64,000 bases of DNA, from assembly GCA_030765045.1 (NCBI GenBank), contig CM060962.1, positions 98,353,412 to 98,417,411 of the forward strand, read 5' to 3'. The stretch comes from Tenodera sinensis (Eukaryota > Arthropoda > Insecta > Mantodea > Mantidae). The translations under genes and the position numbers were made by a program. Under the pieces are notes generated by a model. It had not been told where the DNA came from. It was given only the letters and a program-made list of their open reading frames with translations, and did no database searches. Shown here piece after piece: positions 1-11,790 of the stretch. Numbering within the stretch: the first letter of the stretch is position 1; the number at the start of each line of letters is the position of its first letter.

Positions 1-209
1 TTGAGTGCTTAAAGAAGTTAGGTCTACTTTTAATGTAATATTGTCTCTCTTGCAGCTTACCAGTTATACTCAACTAATTCAGACGACTTCACATGGCATT
101 TACAGAAAATTACACACACTATATATATATATTTTTTTTTTTTTTCATTTGTCAATCTTAAACTTGGGGAAGTTTAATCTATATCACCATTGGAAACTGA
201 TCAAAGCAT

Positions 210-660
210 GTTTCTTTTGTAGCCACATGACATAAAGCATGAGTGCTCTGCTTTTGGTATTAGATGCTGCCAGAAATATTGTGAAATCTGGCACAGCAAT
301 GATATAATTTTATACAAAACTGGTTCACACAACATGCATCGTTCATGTCCTTCATAGAGTGTGTGAAAATTTTACCCAAGTTAACAAACTCATATTGAAT
401 GTAAAAAAGGTGTTTTGAAATCTTCAAGAATAGGGCATTTTATTGAAACTGCTCGAAACCTACCCTTGCCTCCTAAACCAATAGAAACCTACTGGGGCAA
501 TGGATCCGAGCATGTACTTATTCAGAAAATTTCAACACAGTGAAATCAGTAGTTGACAGCTTTGATAGAGCAAGTGCTACTTCTATAGCAGTTTCTCAAG
601 ACTTAATGACCGATCCTCAAATTAAGGGAAGTTATGCATATATGGGTCAATCCACGTCAA
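210..660 (+). pseudogene. hAT-type (CGGBP1-like) transposase, middle fragment
   Basis: Broken reading frames give pieces in the order known for the insect hAT/CGGBP1-like transposase family: LLLVLDAARNIVKSGTAM near 247-300, CIVHVLHRVCENF near 335-370, LPLPPKPIETYWGNGSEH near 465-510, then VVDSFDRA and AVSQDLMTDPQIKGSYAYM to about 645. The order and spacing match; stops and frame changes are frequent, so it is dead. The ends are not visible, so it is a fragment of an old insertion upstream of the LINE. A more complete relic of the same kind lies at 9685-10850. Family assignment is from remembered motifs. Confidence 0.6.
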
Positions 661-1284
661 ATCGCACACCCATAAAACACGACTTTTTCGTAGGAGGTTC
701 AAATGTTTTTATGAATAATAGGCATCAAAAAAGGAGACCCGTATTTTTTTATTTCTGTATTTTTAAATTGCTTGCTTAGTTATGGCTATTATAAATTAAG
801 CAATTTCTGTGCGCACCGTAATATAAAATCACTTGTTACTCTAAGGCCAAATAGAGTTGAGAGTTGGGGTTTGGAGCGCTGGAAAGGTTAAATACAACAC
901 TTTTAAAAACTTTAAACCAATCATTATTACATGCAAATTTTGGACTTTTTTTATGGTATATTTTGTAAAACCAAAAATAGAATTTAAATCTATGTGTTAA
1001 AAATCTAAAAAAAATACACACGTATTCCCTGACATTTTATCTATAAAATAAGATGTTAAAAACTATGGAGCGAGCATAAGTGCATTTGCTACAATTTTTT
1101 TTCTGGAGGCCTGCAAGCACCCACGAATGCCATAAAGTAGAGATCCATTTGTACAGCTGGATTCGCCGTTCTTGGCCCCTGGAGGAAGCAAATGTAAAGC
1201 TTGAAAGCAAGGACCAAGCCAGGTGACTGCAGACAGCATGCAAATTGGTGCGTCAGCTTCATATGCTACTCACACAACTTCTTA
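661..1284. other. Unassigned AT-rich sequence
   Basis: No credible coding region, repeat or RNA gene seen. Short open frames here lack any motif I recognise. Confidence 0.5.
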
Positions 1285-1530
1285 CTAAGGCAGTACAGAC
1301 CATGCAGAAAAATGTCTCCACAATGTACCTTCTTTCTGATACTCCTGTGACATCTGCGCGTGCTTTTGAACTTTTTCAATTTTTTTGAAAAAATCTTCTA
1401 ATGTAAGCAGTTCTTTGCGTTTAGCTTCTTTCTTCATGTACGCCCATAGATTTAAAACAATTTCTCTACTCTGACTGTGTAATGTTTTGGTCCCTAATTT
1501 AGAATGTACAGGTGGCATAATTGATTTACC
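1285..1530 (-). pseudogene. Helix-turn-helix transposase N-terminus, fragment (tentative)
   Basis: An open frame on the minus strand contains LGTKTLHSQSREIVLNLW followed by YMKKEAKRKE, which resembles the start of a common insect family of Tc1/mariner-superfamily (IS630-like) transposases whose N-terminus reads like 'LHSQAREI...FMKEEA'. Only the first 60-70 residues look related; the downstream HTH is poor and no DDE region follows. It could be a chance resemblance, but the LHSQSREI block is distinctive. Confidence 0.35.
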
Positions 1531-1566
1531 TATGATCAATGTCTCACAAAAATGTACTATATTCAC

Positions 1567-2404
1567 TCCTTATAGCAAAGATCTATGTCTTCAACTGCAC
1601 GCTGCAGTAAAAAGCACCTGGGAATTAGCAAGGATTGTCTCAGATCATGCAGACATCATTACCTTCCCCCTTCCTCCCCATGTAGTGCATGGTTTCATTT
1701 GCAGAATTATACAATATCAGCTGATGAAAGAGACAAAAGATATGAGTTCGTCTACAGGACTTCCTGTCAAGGTCAGGTGCCAAGAACGATGGGTCCAGCT
1801 ATGCTTTAAAATTACACTCCTTCATTCCTTTATCAAAAACTGAAGCTTTAGTGAAACAATTTTCTTTCAAAGAAGGAGGTAGACGAGCAGAAATTTGAAG
1901 TTTTGTGTTGTATGGAAACATTAGTTTAAAATGTACATTTTAAAAACATTTTGAAGATGCTAATAGTGTACATATAATACTGTCAGCTAACAGTGTTCTC
2001 CTTACTGTACTGCTGTAACGTTCATGGAACCTCAAGCAGTGAACAGTTGCCGTAATAGAAGGTGGCAATTGTGCGAGGTTACGGTAGCCGTCACCGCTGC
2101 CATGCAAGTTTGCTGCACTCATTTGTAAATTTAATTACAACTGAACTATTAGAGACTCCCTTCTGATTTTTTCTGAGAATAATGAATAAACTTCAGTGTA
2201 CTTTTAGTGTTTTTTTTCAGATTTTTAAATGGTCGAGTTAGTTTTATTATCCAACTTTAAAACTTTAATCATGTAAAATATAATATTAATAATAATTAAT
2301 AAAATTTTCTAATAAATACCTCGTGAAATACTGCGATTTATCTTTAATTTGAGCCAAAGATCAAGTAATATGCTGATTACAATCGGAGGCATGATTACTT
2401 CCAC
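1567..2404. other. Unassigned sequence upstream of the LINE
   Basis: AT-rich with no conserved coding signal on either strand. The frames at 1585-1843 (+) and 1940-2122 (-) show no recognisable domain. The 5' end of the following LINE is not sharply defined, so part of 2300-2404 may belong to it. Confidence 0.45.
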
Positions 2405-2919
2405 TTACTGGTGTTTTGCTCCTCACTGTAACTTTCCTATCTGACCTTACCTTGGTCAACTCTTGTTCTCTTCCGACCCTGATGCTATTAGGGTTCCTCA
2501 GGGCTAGGGAGTCTTTATTTTTCCAACTCTCCATTTCTCTAATTTCTCGTTAAAACCTTAACCCCTAACATGCTGACCTGTCATGGCATGTAATACGTCC
2601 TCTGATTGGTAATCAGAGGATATGATCGGTGAATTTATTTTGATAATTCTCCCGGTCAGGTCGGTGAGACCCGTAAACCAACGACAGGTGTGGTCCTCCA
2701 GACATTCTGGGGGTTGTGAGAGAGCGATGTGACCGCCAAAACATAAAAATATGGTGCTCTCTAAAAAGCGGTTACATTAATCGCTAAGCCTCTTCAATAT
2801 TTATGCAATATGACTCGAGGGGTAAAATGTTCCGGAGTTAAAATAGTCCCCCATTCGAATCTCCGAGCAGGGACTACTTCTCGAGAACCAAAACATTATA
2901 TTAATAGAAGATCTAACAT

Positions 2920-4346
2920 CAGACTTCGACAATGGAATGCGGGTGGTCTCACACAAACAAAAAGACTAGAACTGAATAAAATTGTATGACTATAATATCG
3001 ATATATTTTTCATACAGGAAGCAAATCTAACAAATGACCAACTTAAATACTTCAATTATACTGGTTTTCTACTACATCTACTACCCAAAAATAGACAGAT
3101 AAGTAGTGGAATATTAGTTGGAGTCAAAAAGGATATTAAATCCTCCTTTGAAATTGTTAAAGAAATGGATAACACAGATAAAAGTGAATTAATAAAGCTA
3201 AATTTTTGGGATAACAAAACACATCTACATTTATACAGTATTTACAATCCTCCCAGGAATGAACCAGATCTCTCTCTTATTGACCAATTAAATAAAACAA
3301 TCGTAATTGGGGATTTCAATGCCCATTCCAAAAGATGGGGTTATGAAAAAGTGGATTCTACAGGGAAGATAGTGGAAGAATTTTTTAATACCACAACTTT
3401 TGAACTGATTTATAGTAAAGAAGATGCCACAACCTTCATACATTACTCTGGAGCAGGCAGTAACCCAGACCTCTTGTTAGCTACAACAGATATTGTTTCA
3501 AAAATTAAAAAACAAGTTATAGAAGATCCAAGTTCTGGTCACAGAGCAGTAATTGCTGATCTAAAACTAGATAATACAAATAACAGTCAATGTCACACGA
3601 ATCTGTATTGGAACTTCAAAAAAGCAGATTGGAACAAATATAAAACTGAACTGGAACATAAATTTAAAGAACAAACAAACTCACAGCTACATGACCAACC
3701 AGATCATTTGAACAAAAATTTTTCTAAAGTCATCCTAGAAACTGCAAAAAAACATATTCCTCGTGGAAGAATTAAAAATTTCAAACCCTTTTGGAACCCC
3801 CAGTTAGAAGAACTGAAAAAGCAAAGGGATATAGCTAGAAATACAGCTGAACAAACAAAAAACATATCGGATACACAAATATGGCGGAAGAAATGTGCCT
3901 CACTAAAAAAAGAAATTAATACTGCTAAAAATAATCACTTTAATAATTTCTTAGAAAAAATGGATTATAGGACAGATGGTAACAAAGCTCATAAGTTCAT
4001 AAAAAATGTCAAGGACAGGAAAGAAAACAACAGCACACCTATCATACACAACAATAAAATATTAACAAATGATGCAGCCACAGCCGAAACATTCAATAAA
4101 TATTATGCTAATTCACATAAAGTAACAAGAAATAATAAAAAGGAACATAAAGAATTTAAGAAAGATTTGAAACAAGAAAGAGAATGTGATCCTAACACTC
4201 AGTACAATATCTTTTTTCAAAATTTTAATATGCAAGAACTGAACATTGCAATAAATAATCTAAAAAACAAAAAGTCTCCTGGACCTGATCAAATACATCC
4301 AGAGTTCATAAAAAGCTTGGAAAAACAGCAAAACAACAACTACTAA
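2920..4346 (+). pseudogene. LINE ORF part 1: endonuclease and start of reverse transcriptase
   Basis: The endonuclease begins before the longest frame: RLRQWNAGGLTQTKRLEL is read at about 2920-2975, then a one-base frame slip near 2975-2985 leads into YDYNIDIFFIQEANL (the catalytic Glu of FIQE). Further APE motifs are VIGDFNAHS (about residue 109 of the 2982 frame), SNPDLLL and SSGHRAVIADL (catalytic His). The RT entry motif NLKNKKSPGPDQIHPEFI is near 4255-4310, after which a frameshift ends the frame at 4346. In an active element this protein nicks target DNA and primes reverse transcription. Confidence 0.8.
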
Positions 4347-5594
4347 AACTCTACAATCTATCCTGGAAAACCACTGTACCTGCTGAATGGCGAAAGGCAA
4401 TAATTGTCCCACTCTTGAAGAAAGACAAAACAGCGTCAGAAATAAAAAATTATAGACCAATAGCTCTTACTAGCATAATAGCAAAAGTGATGGAAAGTAT
4501 GGTGTCAAACAGGTTAAATTGGTTTCTAGAATCAAAAAATTTAATTTCCCCATGTCAAGCTGGATTCAGAGAGTTCTACTCTACAAATGAACAAGTCTTA
4601 CTTCTCAGTCAAGAAATCAAAGACTCCTTCAATAGAAAAGAAGATAATTTATCAGTTTTTATTGATTTCCAAAGTGCATATAATTCTATATGCAGAACAA
4701 AACTTCTAAAGAAAGTAAAAAAAAATAGGGATACAAGGTCCAATGTTTTCATGGCTATGTCATTTCCTAACACAATGCTTTATTGCAACCAGATATGGAA
4801 GAAATATATCTAAATACAAATAAGTACACCGTGGTTTACCATAAGGCGCAGTGCTCAGCACAACACTTTTTAATATATTTATTAACGATCTGCCACAACA
4901 AATACAAGAATCAGGTGTGAAGTGTGCACTATTTGCTGATGATTTAGTAATGTGGACTTCAAAACCAAAAAGCAAAACTACAGAACTAGAAAAAACCATG
5001 CAACAATCCTTAACCAAATTACAAAGGTGGACCAAAGAAAATTTAATGACTGTTAATACAACAAAATCAAACTACCAAATCTTTTCACTAAGAAAAAAGC
5101 CAATAAAAATAAAACTAAATTTTGAGGGTCAACAATTACCAGAAACAAAGGAAGCAAAGTATTTAGGAGTTACATTTGATACCAAACTTACATGGACCAA
5201 ACAAATAGAAAATGTAATACAAAGAGCAGAGAGGCGCCTTTCACTGTTAAAACGTCTAACAGGAATGAAGTGGGGATGTTCCATAGCAACTCTTAACACA
5301 ACATACAATGTATATATAAAGCCATTATTTACTTACTGCAACGAAGTTCTTGTAACAGCAAACACACAAAAGATTCAAATCTTTCAAAACCAAAATCTGA
5401 GATTAATTACAGGTGCTATCAAAACCACACCAATAGCAGCTATGGAAATACTAACCAACCAATGCCCCATTGAATATGAAATAGAAAAAGCGGCTCTTAT
5501 TCAACACAAAAAGTTGATCAGACTCCCATTCAATGCATGGCACAAAAGAAATTTTACACATACACTAAAGACTCAGGAGAGCTTTCTTTCCTAA
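4347..5594 (+). pseudogene. LINE ORF part 2: reverse transcriptase core
   Basis: The frame continues as EWRKAIIVPLLKKDKTASE, NYRPIALTSIIAKVMES, QAGFRE and SVFIDFQSAYNSI (motif A Asp) up to about 4700, then breaks by frameshift and by TAA codons around 4815-4845. It resumes with STTLFNIFINDL and CALFADDLVMW (catalytic FADD) near 4860-4955, then AKYLGVTFDTKLTW. A C-terminal block with a hydrophobic FTYCNEVL segment follows. The residues needed for polymerase activity survive, but no single frame contains them all. Confidence 0.8.
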
Positions 5595-5747
5595 ATTCAA
5601 GACATCAGAAAGAATGTACACCTTCCTAATTCAAAGGAAAACTTCATATCTAAAGTCAATCCGACACATACATTAGACATCACATATTATTTACACCTGA
5701 CAGAAGAAGTTAAGAAAAGTGATACTCCAATTAGTGCTCTAAAATTA

Positions 5748-6613
5748 TTGGCATTAGAGACAATCCATACTAGATTTCCAGAACATGAATGGCTCCATAT
5801 TTATACTGATGGATCATTGATATCAAACCAAGATGGAGCAGGTGCTGGAGTCACATGTCACCTCTTTTCCTATTACAAATCTTTAAGTTATGGAACTACT
5901 AACTTTGATGGAGAAATTGAAGCAATTCGAATGGCCCTACAAAATCTTTTGTACAGAATTTCACATTTTCAGCAAGCAGTTATTCTCTCAGATTCTAGGG
6001 CAGCAATTATAGCAATTACTTCCAAGTTGTCACCAAAAAACCAAACAATTATAGAATGTTGGAAAATGCTTAGCCATCTAACAACACTTCAAAAACACCT
6101 AGTCTTCCAATGGATACCAGCTCACTGTGGACTGTGTGGTAATGAGAAAGCTGATTTTCTTGCAAAAAAGGGTACCGGCAATGTGCAGAAATCAATAGTT
6201 AATCTACCATTTTATGCAGCTAAAAGATTAGTCAACTCTGAATTCAAAAAAATTATTGAAAAATATTACTATGAAAAATCAAAAAATAAAAGATGGTAAC
6301 TACCAAATATTACTATGAAAAATCAAAAAATAAAAGATGGGAACTACCAAACATTCAAACAGTAATTCCTGAGTATCCTCGAAAAACAGCAGTTGCAACC
6401 TTCAGGTTGATTACAGGACATGATTGTCTGGCAGAACATTTAAACAGAATTGGGATATATTCTTCAACACTCTGTCCTCTATGTGATCTGCAAGAGGAAA
6501 TGAATCGTGAGCACCTTCAAGTATGCCCGGCCACTTCTAATGCCCCATCCATCAGTGAAAAATATTGGAGAGCAAGAGGATTAATGACTTCATTGTCAGA
6601 AATCCAGCATTAG
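5748..6613 (+). pseudogene. LINE ORF part 3: RNase H domain and Cys-rich C-terminus
   Basis: RNase H shows LHIYTDGSLIS (first Asp), FDGEIEAIRMAL (Glu), ILSDSRAAI (Asp) and WIPAHCGLCGNEKADFLA (late His and Asp motif). The frame ends at 6299 because a 44-bp segment is duplicated in tandem; the other frame continues to RLITGHDCLAEHLNRIG and CPLCDLQEEMNREHLQVC, a zinc-finger-like CX2C...HX4C tail, ending at 6613. The C-terminal block is shared with the short copies at 41167-41394 and 50849-51237. Confidence 0.8.
6261..6348 (+). repeat. 44-bp tandem duplication inside the LINE
   Basis: Units 6261-6304 and 6305-6348 are nearly identical (one T/G difference visible). 44 is not a multiple of three, so the duplication breaks the ORF. 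The related copy at 50849-51237 has a single unit, so the duplication is private to this copy. Confidence 0.85.
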
Positions 6614-6628
6614 CTAACAACAATATTC

Positions 6629-7208
6629 TTCACCCTTTTGAACATTGCTGGTATAATTCACAAGTATTGTTTTCCTTTACAAAGCCAGAGGCAACTTCAC
6701 GAAGACGTATTTACCTCAAGAAGCTAGGAGAAAGTCTTATGAAAGAACAACACGCATCTAGAACCCAACTAAAATTGCTGCCAGCCGATCTCACTGTATT
6801 TCTTATGCAGTTCCATGAAGAAGCATCGTCTTCTGAAGATCTTTGAACCTCCGGCACAGAAACGTGGGACACGTATCCCTTGTGGACGTCAAAAAATTCC
6901 ACAACTTCCATTAAATGTGATAGATGGGGAAACTTTGCTTGTAAAAGTCACACTAAGAAACAAATTGTATTTGGAAGGTGTTATGAAAGTGAATGTGTTT
7001 CAGAATAGCTGGATAAAATGGTATCATAGAGAACTAAAAGAGCTAAGTTTATGTTATAGGATGTGATAATAGTTGTTTTGAACTGTTTTATTCAAAATAT
7101 TAACCAGTTTGTTTATCATACGCTTGCTATCATTTAAAATTGTCCATGTTGTAAATTTTACAACGCATGCCTGCTCATGTGACAAAATTAGGCGTGCCTG
7201 CTAGAAGG
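6629..7208 (+). pseudogene. piggyBac transposase C-terminal fragment with 3' end
   Basis: Frames give TSRRRIYLKKLGESLMKEQ, a typical piggyBac region just before the C-terminal finger, then after frame changes IKCDRWGNFACKSHTKK and GRCYESE, the Cys/His-rich finger (one Cys replaced by Trp). The unit ends in GCCTGCTAGAAGG followed by TTAA at 7209-7212, as expected for a piggyBac 3' terminal repeat and target site. The N-terminal part is missing; the LINE end abuts it. Confidence 0.55.
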
Positions 7209-7212
7209 TTAA

Positions 7213-7930
7213 TCCTTTCACTGCTAATAACCTATATATCTGTTAGTAATTTTAACTCATCCTATATACATTATGCATGATGTGGTAAGAAACAAAGGCA
7301 TAACACTTCAACAAACATTTCTGAAGGTGGTTTTAACATAGAGTAAACTTGTGCCATCTATTGTGGTGAAAATGAAGTGTATGGGTCATGTATCTATCTG
7401 GTGCTGCTCTCTTCAAAGAGATATTTGAAGGTCTGCATGTGTTGACACAGTATAAACAATGTAAGCTTCATTATCACTTGATGCAAGGAAATACCAGATT
7501 TCACGGGTGCATAAAATGACTTCCTCTAGCAAAGCACGACACGATTTCAGTGATGATGAATTGTGATTGTTGACTTTTAATGAATTGCTATCCAATTTTT
7601 TGGATTTAACCGACAGTAAAAATGATTATGCTAAGGCAGTTTATGACAGTACAACTGTTGATTTTAGTGACAGTGAAAGTAAAAAAGTGATCTTGTTGAG
7701 CAAGGCATGCTGTAAGCTAAGAGAAGACGAACTGACCGTTTGTTGCAGTGACACTGGGGTGACTTCAGCCTACATTTGCACCACTTCAGGGATGAGAATT
7801 CAGGCACTTGGCAAATATAAATGATGACTGCACCATATTGGATGTTTTGCAATTATTTTTTCCGTTTCACAGCAAGCAACACACAGCAGATTAAACCAAT
7901 AAATATTGTGTATTCTTGTGTGAGCAACTA
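7213..7930 (+). pseudogene. piggyBac transposase N-terminal fragment with 5' end
   Basis: Right after TTAA (7209-7212) comes TCCTTTCACTGCTAATAACC, which looks like a piggyBac 5' terminal repeat. At 7518-7560 a peptide starts MTSSSKARHDFSDDEL, then a Ser/Asp-rich acidic region with VDFSDSESKKVI, then in another frame GDFSLHLHHFRDENSG, the start of the conserved core ('..HxF'). The sequence stops resembling the family after about 7930. Acidic N-termini with SDSE motifs are typical of these transposases. It is a truncated relic with frameshifts. Confidence 0.5.
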
Positions 7931-8349
7931 CTAACATCCCAAAGCTCCCATTTTCAAGCTTGAAGTAATACTATCCCAGAAGAATTGTAAGTATATTTTG
8001 GAGTTACTGTGCTGATGACCAGAGTAAAAAAGAATGCAATAAACAAGTGCTGATCCAAAGATCCTCTTATTGCCACATATCAATTCTCAGAATATATTTC
8101 CAGGGATAGACACCTTTTACTTTAGAGACTATTGCACTTCAATGATATTGAGACATGAATACAGGGGTAAAGGCTACATGAATTGAAATGATAATTGCCC
8201 ATTTGAGAAAAGATTTCACAGAAGTATTTTATACCTTTCACGACCTTTGTATAGATAAAAATCTTATGCTTTTCAAAGGCAAACTGCAATTTTCATAATA
8301 TATCCCATCTAGAAGACATAGGTTTGGTGTAAAGATGTTTTTGCTCTGT
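7931..8349. other. Unassigned AT-rich intergenic or intronic sequence
   Basis: No coding, RNA or repeat signal recognised. Confidence 0.5.
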
Positions 8350-8364
8350 GATTGTGAGGCAGGG

Positions 8365-8750
8365 GTACCACCGTGGCCGAGTGGTTTGAGCGTTTGCCTA
8401 CCACCTAGGCAGCGCAGGTTCAATCCCAGGAACCTGCATGTGGTATTCATGTTGGACAAAGCGGCATCAGGGCAGGTTTTCTCTGGGTTCTCCAGTTTCC
8501 CTGCCACTCGTTCCACCCATTGCTCCATTATCACCTTTTCAATCATTGATTTCGCCTGCATTTTATATCATTCTCTTCCTCACTATCATACTTGGTGCTT
8601 GGCTGACCACCCGCTTCCAGGTCTTCATTCTGTCCGGTCCATAGGTTCCTGTGCTCCCCGACAGGCATCTGACCTTAGGCACCGACTTGTAAGTCCTAGG
8701 GGGCACAAGTCCTACATAAGGGGAGGGTAATCAGGTAAGGAAAAAAAAAA
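8365..8750 (+). mobile_element. SINE family A, copy 1 (tRNA-derived, full length)
   Basis: The head is tRNA-like with an A box (TGGCCGAGTGG) and a B box (GGTTCAATCCC), followed by a conserved body and a 3' end GGGGAGGGTAATCAGGTAAGG plus an A-run. Target-site duplication: 8350-8364 (GATTGTGAGGCAGGG) and 8751-8765, two mismatches in 15. Copies 2 (24974-25351) and 3 (16791-16994) share body and tail. Pol III would transcribe it from the internal boxes; mobilisation would need a LINE. Confidence 0.85.
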
Positions 8751-8765
8751 GATTGTGAAACAGGG

Positions 8766-9684
8766 TATATTCTTGATTTCATTGTATATACAGGGATAAA
8801 CAGATATACTTCTTGGGTATAAATTTGATATTTCAGGAGTAGTAATACAAACAAGGGTACCTACACAAAGTTCACATTTTATGGCTAGATAATTGGTATT
8901 CCAGTCCTCTATTGTACAATTGGCTACATCAAATTGAAACCAATGTTTATGATACAGTTAGAAAACATAGAAAGGAAACACCCAAAATAAGTGAGAAATT
9001 GAAAAAAGAAGAAAGAGACTGAGACACACCTAAAACAAGTTAGTACTTCCATGGATGGACAAATGAGAAGTAATGAAGAGCTCATTATGTCATGGATTAT
9101 AAGGAAAATATGGGTACTATGGATAGGTCAGATATGTTGATTAACTCTCCTGAATGTGTCAGATGAAATGGTATAGAACAGTGGTGTCAAGTATACATGC
9201 AGTTCAGGATACAACTGTGCAAGAAGTGGCCCACTCTAGAGTACGTAACATATATCAATGCTAGGAGCATTATCAGCCGTCACCTATCTGTATATCTGCA
9301 GCTTGGCTGCATCCACAAGTAAAATTTCACTTACACATGGTGGATTTGAACTCACCAAACATTGTGAATATTCATGTCAACTAACAAATTTTGTATATTT
9401 CTAAAAATCATGTGATTTTTATAGCAATTAATGAACAGGATGTGCAAATTTTCAAGCTAGTTGTTAAAACGTCTCAGTGGATATTATCAAATTTGATTTC
9501 GTTTGACTGCCAAGACTCTTATAAACACTTTCTGACATCATAACCACTTGTGATTAATCCTCAGAGGACCCATGTTCACAATGTGCCATCATCCATTTTA
9601 GTGTGATTTGAGTTACTTGTTGCAATAATTAACAGCTGAGGGAAAGTGAAGAAAAGAGAAAACTTACAGTGTTGAGTTTGTATA
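8766..9684. other. Unassigned AT-rich sequence
   Basis: No open frame with recognisable motif and no repeat seen by eye; simple AT-rich sequence. Confidence 0.5.
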
Positions 9685-10850
9685 GCATGTGCTAGAATGC
9701 CAAATTATGAACTATCTGCAAGGGATCACATTTTCCACTATAAAAGTCATGGTTTTTTCTGCACAGGCAAGAACACAGTAATGTGCAAAACATGCAATTG
9801 CCAGCTGGGCTAGGAAAGATGTGATTCCATTGAAAAACATTTTAAGAGTGTAAAGCACATGGCCAGATTTGATTCTTGTAAGGAAGGTGAACAATCACAG
9901 AGAAAGACACCTATTCCCATCTTTTTCAACAGTGTAGTAAACAAAAGAAAAACAGTGAACATTTTGGAAAATGAGTGGCAGAGACTTTTACAAAAGTAAA
10001 TATACAATTTCTAAGTTAGAAAATGAACATGTGAAGTCATTCATAAACAAATTCATAGAAGATAAGGTTACAGAACATTTTGTTTTGAAAATGTTTAAAG
10101 AAACTTTATAAATTTTGTTTTGTTATAAAATTTAGGTGGAAAAGCCATATTCTAGAAATAGCGATACACAATACCTCTAAGTATGTCAGCACACATTTTG
10201 GCAGCATATGGTACATTAATTATTACTGTGGTTGACAAAAAAAGGGCTTTGTCCTTAAACTGCAAGCACGCAGTGGAGCAAGGAGGTTCTTGGCTATAAT
10301 GCAAATAGCATAAGACCAACACATTGTAAACAAGTGCAGCCAAACTGTAAGCAGTGTCAGTGGATGCTACAGCACTACAGTGAATTTTGGAAATGTCCAA
10401 TTAATGTAATTCATTAGTGAAATGGGTAACTTCCAGAAAAAAGGAAAAACATAAGACACGAAAGTGAGAGAAGTTTCACAAATAAATGTGAGTAGAAATC
10501 TAGTGAAAACTATTAAAAAACTGAAACTCTGTTCCAGTCTCGGTGACAATGCAGTCATAATGGGCTACATGGAGTTTAAGGAAATAGTTGTGAAAGGTAA
10601 ACTGAACTTCAAAGAGAAAATCAACATTATTCCTATATTACAAGGAATGAGAATAAAACACCAAGAGCTTGCCAAACTTGTACTTCAAGTGTTCTGGATT
10701 CCATGTACCAATGCTGACTGAACAATTTCTCTTCTCATATGCACATATCAGACAATCATTCAATATCAGACAATGTCAAATTTTTTTCTGAACTGTATTC
10801 TCAAATGGAAGTGTTTGAATAAAGCCCTTTTTCACGTGTTTTGAAAAAAA
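9685..10850 (+). pseudogene. hAT-type (CGGBP1-like) transposase relic
   Basis: The start MPNYELSARDHIFHYKSHG near 9698 leads into CKTCNCQL, a BED-like zinc finger, then HFKSVKHMARFDSCKEGEQ, matching the N-terminus of CGGBP1-like hAT proteins. At 10560-10850, after internal loss of the catalytic region, there are GYMEFKEIVVKG and LAKLVLQVFWIPCTNAD, then EQFLFSYAHISDNHSISDN: the C-terminal dimerisation region where intact proteins read 'SERSFS'. Many stops lie between. It is a heavily decayed, partly deleted copy in a SZT2 intron. Confidence 0.6.
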
Positions 10851-11254
10851 AATTAATTATCAATGATTAATAACTTATATATAATTTTTTTCAATCAAGC
10901 ATACCAAAACAACCAGTTGAAAGCACCAATTTTCCCATTTGAAAGTAGTGATTTCTGTACTTCCAACGTGAAAAATTCCATTTCCTAGTTATCAGTCATA
11001 AAGACATATGTACAGCATTATTAAGAAAATCGTTGCTCTGCTTCAGTTACAGTTTAGAAAACAGGAAGACATTGCAGAAAGATGGCATAAAGGCATAACA
11101 TGTCTAAATTTCTACAATTTTGTTTCATAACATATACTGACTGTAAAAGTAGGCATAGGATACTGTAAATTTAAAATTATTAGAACTAATACAAAGTGAA
11201 GCAAATAAATTGTGGAAAATGATTCAACATTAAGGATTCATATTTCTCCTTTAC
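10851..11254. other. AT-rich intron sequence
   Basis: No coding or repeat signal seen between the hAT relic and candidate exon H. No later SZT2 exon is apparent below 11255. Confidence 0.5.
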
Positions 11255-11477
11255 CAAAGATGACAAGACATGTTTTGAGGACCTATTGTCCCCAATATCA
11301 GCTGCTGGTTGAGAACAGGTGATTCCTCAATCTTCTTCTTTCCTGAGTACAGATACCCAGGCCAGAAGTAGGTTGGAGAATCAGCAGTTAATGGGACAGG
11401 ACAGCAGCTGACAATAAACACAAGAGGTCCTTGAAACATGTCTTCCCAGTAACTTGGTATGTGGAACAACTTAAGTG
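11255..11477 (-). CDS. SZT2: SZT2 candidate exon H
   Basis: Open frame with YWEDMFQGPLVFIVSCC and PTYFWPGYLYSGKKKIEE. The donor at 11253-11254 reads TTTG|GTAA on the minus strand; the acceptor AACATTAAG|CA is at 11478-11479 with a weak pyrimidine tract. Exon G ends with one codon base and this exon starts by supplying two, so the frame joins as DPK-ALKLFH. Length 223 bp, ending after two codon bases. I do not recognise a matching SZT2 block, so the call rests on splice signals, phase and protein-like composition. The next exon would lie beyond the left edge. Confidence 0.55.
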
Positions 11478-11676
11478 CTTAATGTTGATTCATTTTCCAT
11501 TATTTTATGTAATACCTGCACATAGTTTTCAAGATCCTCCAATGGAAGATGGAAGCTACACTACATTTCTGTTACAAATTGTTTTGGACTTAACTCATTC
11601 TTACCATGTCATCTTCAATTCCAACACCAACATTCATACATATGCTATTTCTTCAGAATAATAGACAATCTATTTT

Positions 11677-11790
11677 TTTGAGAGGTAGAACTGGAACTTA
11701 AAAATTCAATGCCACAGCTGGGACTTGAACCACAGTCCTTCCGCTTACCAGGCGGCTGCTCTAACCATTGAGCTACTGTGACAATCTGCC
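11677..11790 (-). mobile_element. tRNA-derived SINE family C, fragment
   Basis: On the minus strand the sequence reads TAGCTCAATGGTTAGAGC (A-box-like) and GGTTCAAGTCCCAGC (B box), then TGTGGCATTGAATTTTTAAG. A second partial copy in the opposite orientation lies at 11961-12030 and begins at the B box. It is not a tRNA gene: the anticodon arm region does not fold as a standard cloverleaf and the unit continues into a SINE body. Confidence 0.6.

Larger units (their letters stand above)
2405..6628 (+). mobile_element. Non-LTR retrotransposon (LINE) with APE endonuclease, RT and RNase H; nearly full length, inactive
   Basis: Order along the plus strand: a 5' leader of about 0.5 kb, an apurinic endonuclease, reverse transcriptase, RNase H, a Cys-rich C-terminus and a short 3' end with AAC repeats (TAGCTAACAACAA). 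The 3' end is fixed by two other copies here (41167-41394 minus, 50849-51237 plus), which end at the same AAC-rich tail and are flanked by target-site duplications. RNase H in a LINE points to the I/Nimb-like side of the non-LTR tree. Several frameshifts and stops and a 44-bp tandem duplication disable it. It lies in SZT2 DNA in the antisense orientation. No target-site duplication was found for this copy; right after its 3' end lies a piggyBac C-terminal fragment. Confidence 0.8.

Noticed and set aside
1487..1843. 118-codon plus-strand open frame
   Set aside because: No domain, no splice support, composition not protein-like; overlaps a minus-strand transposase-like fragment.
8380..8440. Possible tRNA gene (A and B boxes)
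   Set aside because: The same head occurs in other SINE-A copies with a common body, poly(A) and target-site duplications; it is a SINE promoter.
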